From assembly GCA_028829895.1 (NCBI GenBank), contig CM054180.1, positions 88,165,135-88,229,134 of the forward strand: 64,000 nt of DNA, given 5' to 3'. The translations under genes and the position numbers were made by a program. How positions within the stretch are numbered: position 1 is the first letter of the stretch; the number at the start of each line of letters is the position of its first letter. Below, in pieces: positions 61,800 to 64,000 of the stretch. Source of the DNA: Sinotaia quadrata (Eukaryota; Mollusca; Gastropoda; Architaenioglossa; Viviparidae). The notes below the pieces were generated by a model. The model was not told the DNA's origin and made no database searches. It was given only the letters and a program-made list of their open reading frames with translations.

Positions 61800-63690
61800 A
61801 GATACTCTGAAGTGAATATCAAAGTTCAAGACATACAGCTAGAGACTACAATCTCTACACTACTTCAGTAATCATCAGTCAACTTAAAGATACTACTAGA
61901 GACTACAATCTCTACAGTAATCATCAGTTAACTTAAAAATACTAAAAGAGACTATAATCACTACTGATCATGTCAAATTAGATATACTACTAAGTCTACA
62001 ATCTCTACAGTAATCATTAGAGATACTACTACAGTACTAGAGACTACAATCTCTACAGTAATCATCAAACAAGTTAGAGATACATGTACTACTAGAGACT
62101 ACAATCTCTATAGTGATCATCAGTCAAGTTAGAGATAGTGCTAGAGACTACAATCTTACAGTGATCATCAGTCAAGTTTGAGTTACTAATAGAGATACTA
62201 TTTTACAGTAATCATCAGTCAAGTTAGAGATACTACTTGAGATTTCAGTCTCATCATTGATTATCTTTTATCATTAAATATGCTGCTAGAGCAGGGGTCG
62301 GGAACCTTTTTGTCTGAGAGAGCTATGGACACCACATATTTTGAAAAGTAATTCTGTGAGAGCCATACATTATGTTTAAAACTAAAAATTCAAGTAAATG
62401 TGTGCATTTTGCATAATTTCAACACAAGTACAATAATTATGTCTCTGAATTCTTTTTAATAACATTGTTATGCTGTTGCTAATCAATAATGAGTATTTCT
62501 TACCATTAATGCGACTTCTGGTGCTACATGGCTTTGCGGATGGCTTTGTAGTCTGGTTGATACGTGATGAGGTTAAGCTTCATGCAGGCGTTGAGACTTT
62601 AGCTCATTTGTAGAATGAAATATTGATATGCAATTAATATGTAGAGTAAAGAAGTCTAAAGAAACATTTTTTTTATAATCGAACATTTGTCTGCGAGCCA
62701 GATGCAGCCATCAATAGAGCCACATCTGGCTCGCGAGCCATAGGTTCCCGACCCCTGTGCTAGAGATACCACTAGAGACTACAATCTCTTCAACGATTAT
62801 CAATTAACTATACTACTAGAGACTAAAATCTCTTCAGTGATTATTATTAAAAATTATCAATCAAGTTAAATATACTACTAGAGACTACAATCTCTTCAGT
62901 GATCATTAGCCAAGTTAGAGATTCTACTGGAGATTACAATATCTTCATTTATTAATTATAATCAATCATGTGAAATGTACTACTAGAGACTACAGTCTCT
63001 TCAGGGATCATAACCAGGTTAGAGATTCTACTGTAGATTTCATTTATTATCAGTTATGTGAGATATACTACTAGAGATTACAACTCTTCAATCAAGTTAG
63101 AGATTCAACTGGAGATTACACTCTCTTCATTGATTATCAATCAAGTTAAATATATTACTAGAGACTAAAAATATACTACTAGTACTAGAGATTACAATCT
63201 CTCTCCAGTGGTTATCAGTCCATTTAAAGATACTACTAAAGACTACAATTTCTACAGTGATTATCAATCCAGTTAAAGATACTACTAGAGACTGATTATT
63301 AGTCAAGTTAGAGATACTACTGGAGACTACAATTTCACAGTAAATATCAAAGTTGAAGAGATACTACTAGAAGCTGCAGTCTCTAGAGTGATCATCAAAG
63401 TTTAAGAGTTACTACTTGAAGTTATAGTTTTCTACAGTAATCATCATCTAATTTGAGGACACATTTGACATTTGTCAGTGCCACATGTCTCCATTGACTT
63501 AGGTCCAGCTATTTATGTTTCTAAAAAATTGGAGTCCACACTGCCAACCCTGTGTATTATAAGGAATCATCCCATTTACGAGATTGTAATCAGAGTTTAA
63601 TATACTAGAGACTATAATCTCTCTGCAGTGATCATCAATTCAAGTTGATACTACTAGAAACTACAATCTCTATGATTGTCATTGTCACAT
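61800..63690. repeat. Large minisatellite, about 51-bp unit with internal palindrome
   Basis: About 25-30 degenerate units read GAGATACTACTAGAGACTAC, AATCTCTACAGTGATCATCA and GTCAAGTTA. Each unit contains AGAGACTACAATCTCT, a small inverted repeat able to form a hairpin. A hAT MITE (62292-62757) interrupts it. There are no unique spacers, so this is not a CRISPR array. Confidence 0.93.
62292..62757. mobile_element. hAT-type MITE (466 bp)
   Basis: The ends CAGGGGTCGGGAACC and GGTTCCCGACCCCTG are perfect inverted repeats. TGCTAGAG is duplicated at 62284-62291 and 62758-62765 (8 bp). The interior is non-coding. The ends resemble Charlie3-type hAT MITEs known to have spread across animals, but family membership is by appearance only. 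Confidence 0.95.
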
Positions 63691-64000
63691 ATCTCATGTG
63701 ACTTATGTTCATATCTTTGTGTTCCCAAGATTTAGAGTAGTCCACATTCTGTCCAGCTGCTCACTATTCTATATTATAAAGAATTATCAGATTTTTGAGA
63801 TATTATTCAGTTTTCCTTAAACCATTTTCATATTTCATTTTTTTTTATTCCTTTTAGTATGAATTGAATATTTATCAGTTTACTAAACCATTTTGTGTTT
63901 TCAAGTGTTTAATATCTTGAGTTTTGATGAGCTGTGGCTTGGCACAAGTCTCTAAAACCTACGACACAGTACAGTAATAATTATTTTACTTTTTATTTAA

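Larger units (their letters stand above)
60965..64000. other. Region downstream of the ARM/Tudor gene
   Basis: No gene is recognised after the stop codon and 3' UTR. The stretch is dominated by the minisatellite at 61800-63690 and the MITE inserted in it. A longer 3' UTR extending into this area cannot be excluded. Confidence 0.5.

Noticed and set aside
61800..63690. CRISPR-like regular repeats
   Set aside because: Units are contiguous and degenerate with no unique spacers, and the genome is eukaryotic; it is a minisatellite.

Overview
The window is a piece of an AT-rich animal nuclear genome with intron-rich genes. GT-AG introns, kilobase-scale introns, LINE, LTR and hAT relics and many minisatellites exclude a prokaryote. 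The proteasome gene is clearly metazoan. The RTE-like LINE and overall style suggest an invertebrate (a chelicerate or lophotrochozoan would fit), but I cannot fix the taxon.

Two protein-coding genes diverge from a short shared promoter at about 28.72-28.94 kb. On the minus strand is the proteasome beta-2 (trypsin-like) subunit PSMB7. Six exons (28,662-28,723; 22,178-22,259; 19,600-19,697; 14,195-14,335; 11,254-11,369; 5,861-5,919) join in frame to 186 codons, and the C-terminal third lies beyond position 1. On the plus strand is a gene whose ten coding exons (28,942 to 60,431) join without a phase conflict into a predicted 722-residue protein: helical armadillo-like repeats, one extended Tudor domain, more armadillo-like repeats, then a charged tail with a coding octapeptide repeat and a nine-aspartate run. 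I do not recognise its name; the domain content suggests a germline or RNP scaffold.

The rest is intron and mobile DNA. 1-1,300 holds an RTE-like LINE reverse-transcriptase relic (minus strand). 1,748-5,604 is a DNA transposon with 13-bp terminal inverted repeats, a 7-bp target duplication and a decayed coiled-coil ORF. A second copy of the family with both ends lies at 14,600-17,327, and partial copies lie at 53,407-54,500 and 54,995-55,200. Two hAT-type elements with perfect 8-bp duplications lie at 49,088-50,417 (an internally deleted transposase relic) and 62,292-62,757 (a MITE). A 1.14-kb solo LTR with a 5-bp duplication lies at 38,988-40,129. Two GC-richer, retroelement-like stretches lie at 15.36-17.02 and 20.15-22.09 kb.

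The most unusual signal is the density of tandem arrays, several of which run across exon-intron junctions: PSMB7 exon 4 acceptor, and in the ARM/Tudor gene the exon 3 acceptor, exon 3 donor and exon 5 donor. These place decoy splice-site copies in the neighbouring introns. Three transposons are also inserted inside minisatellite arrays.
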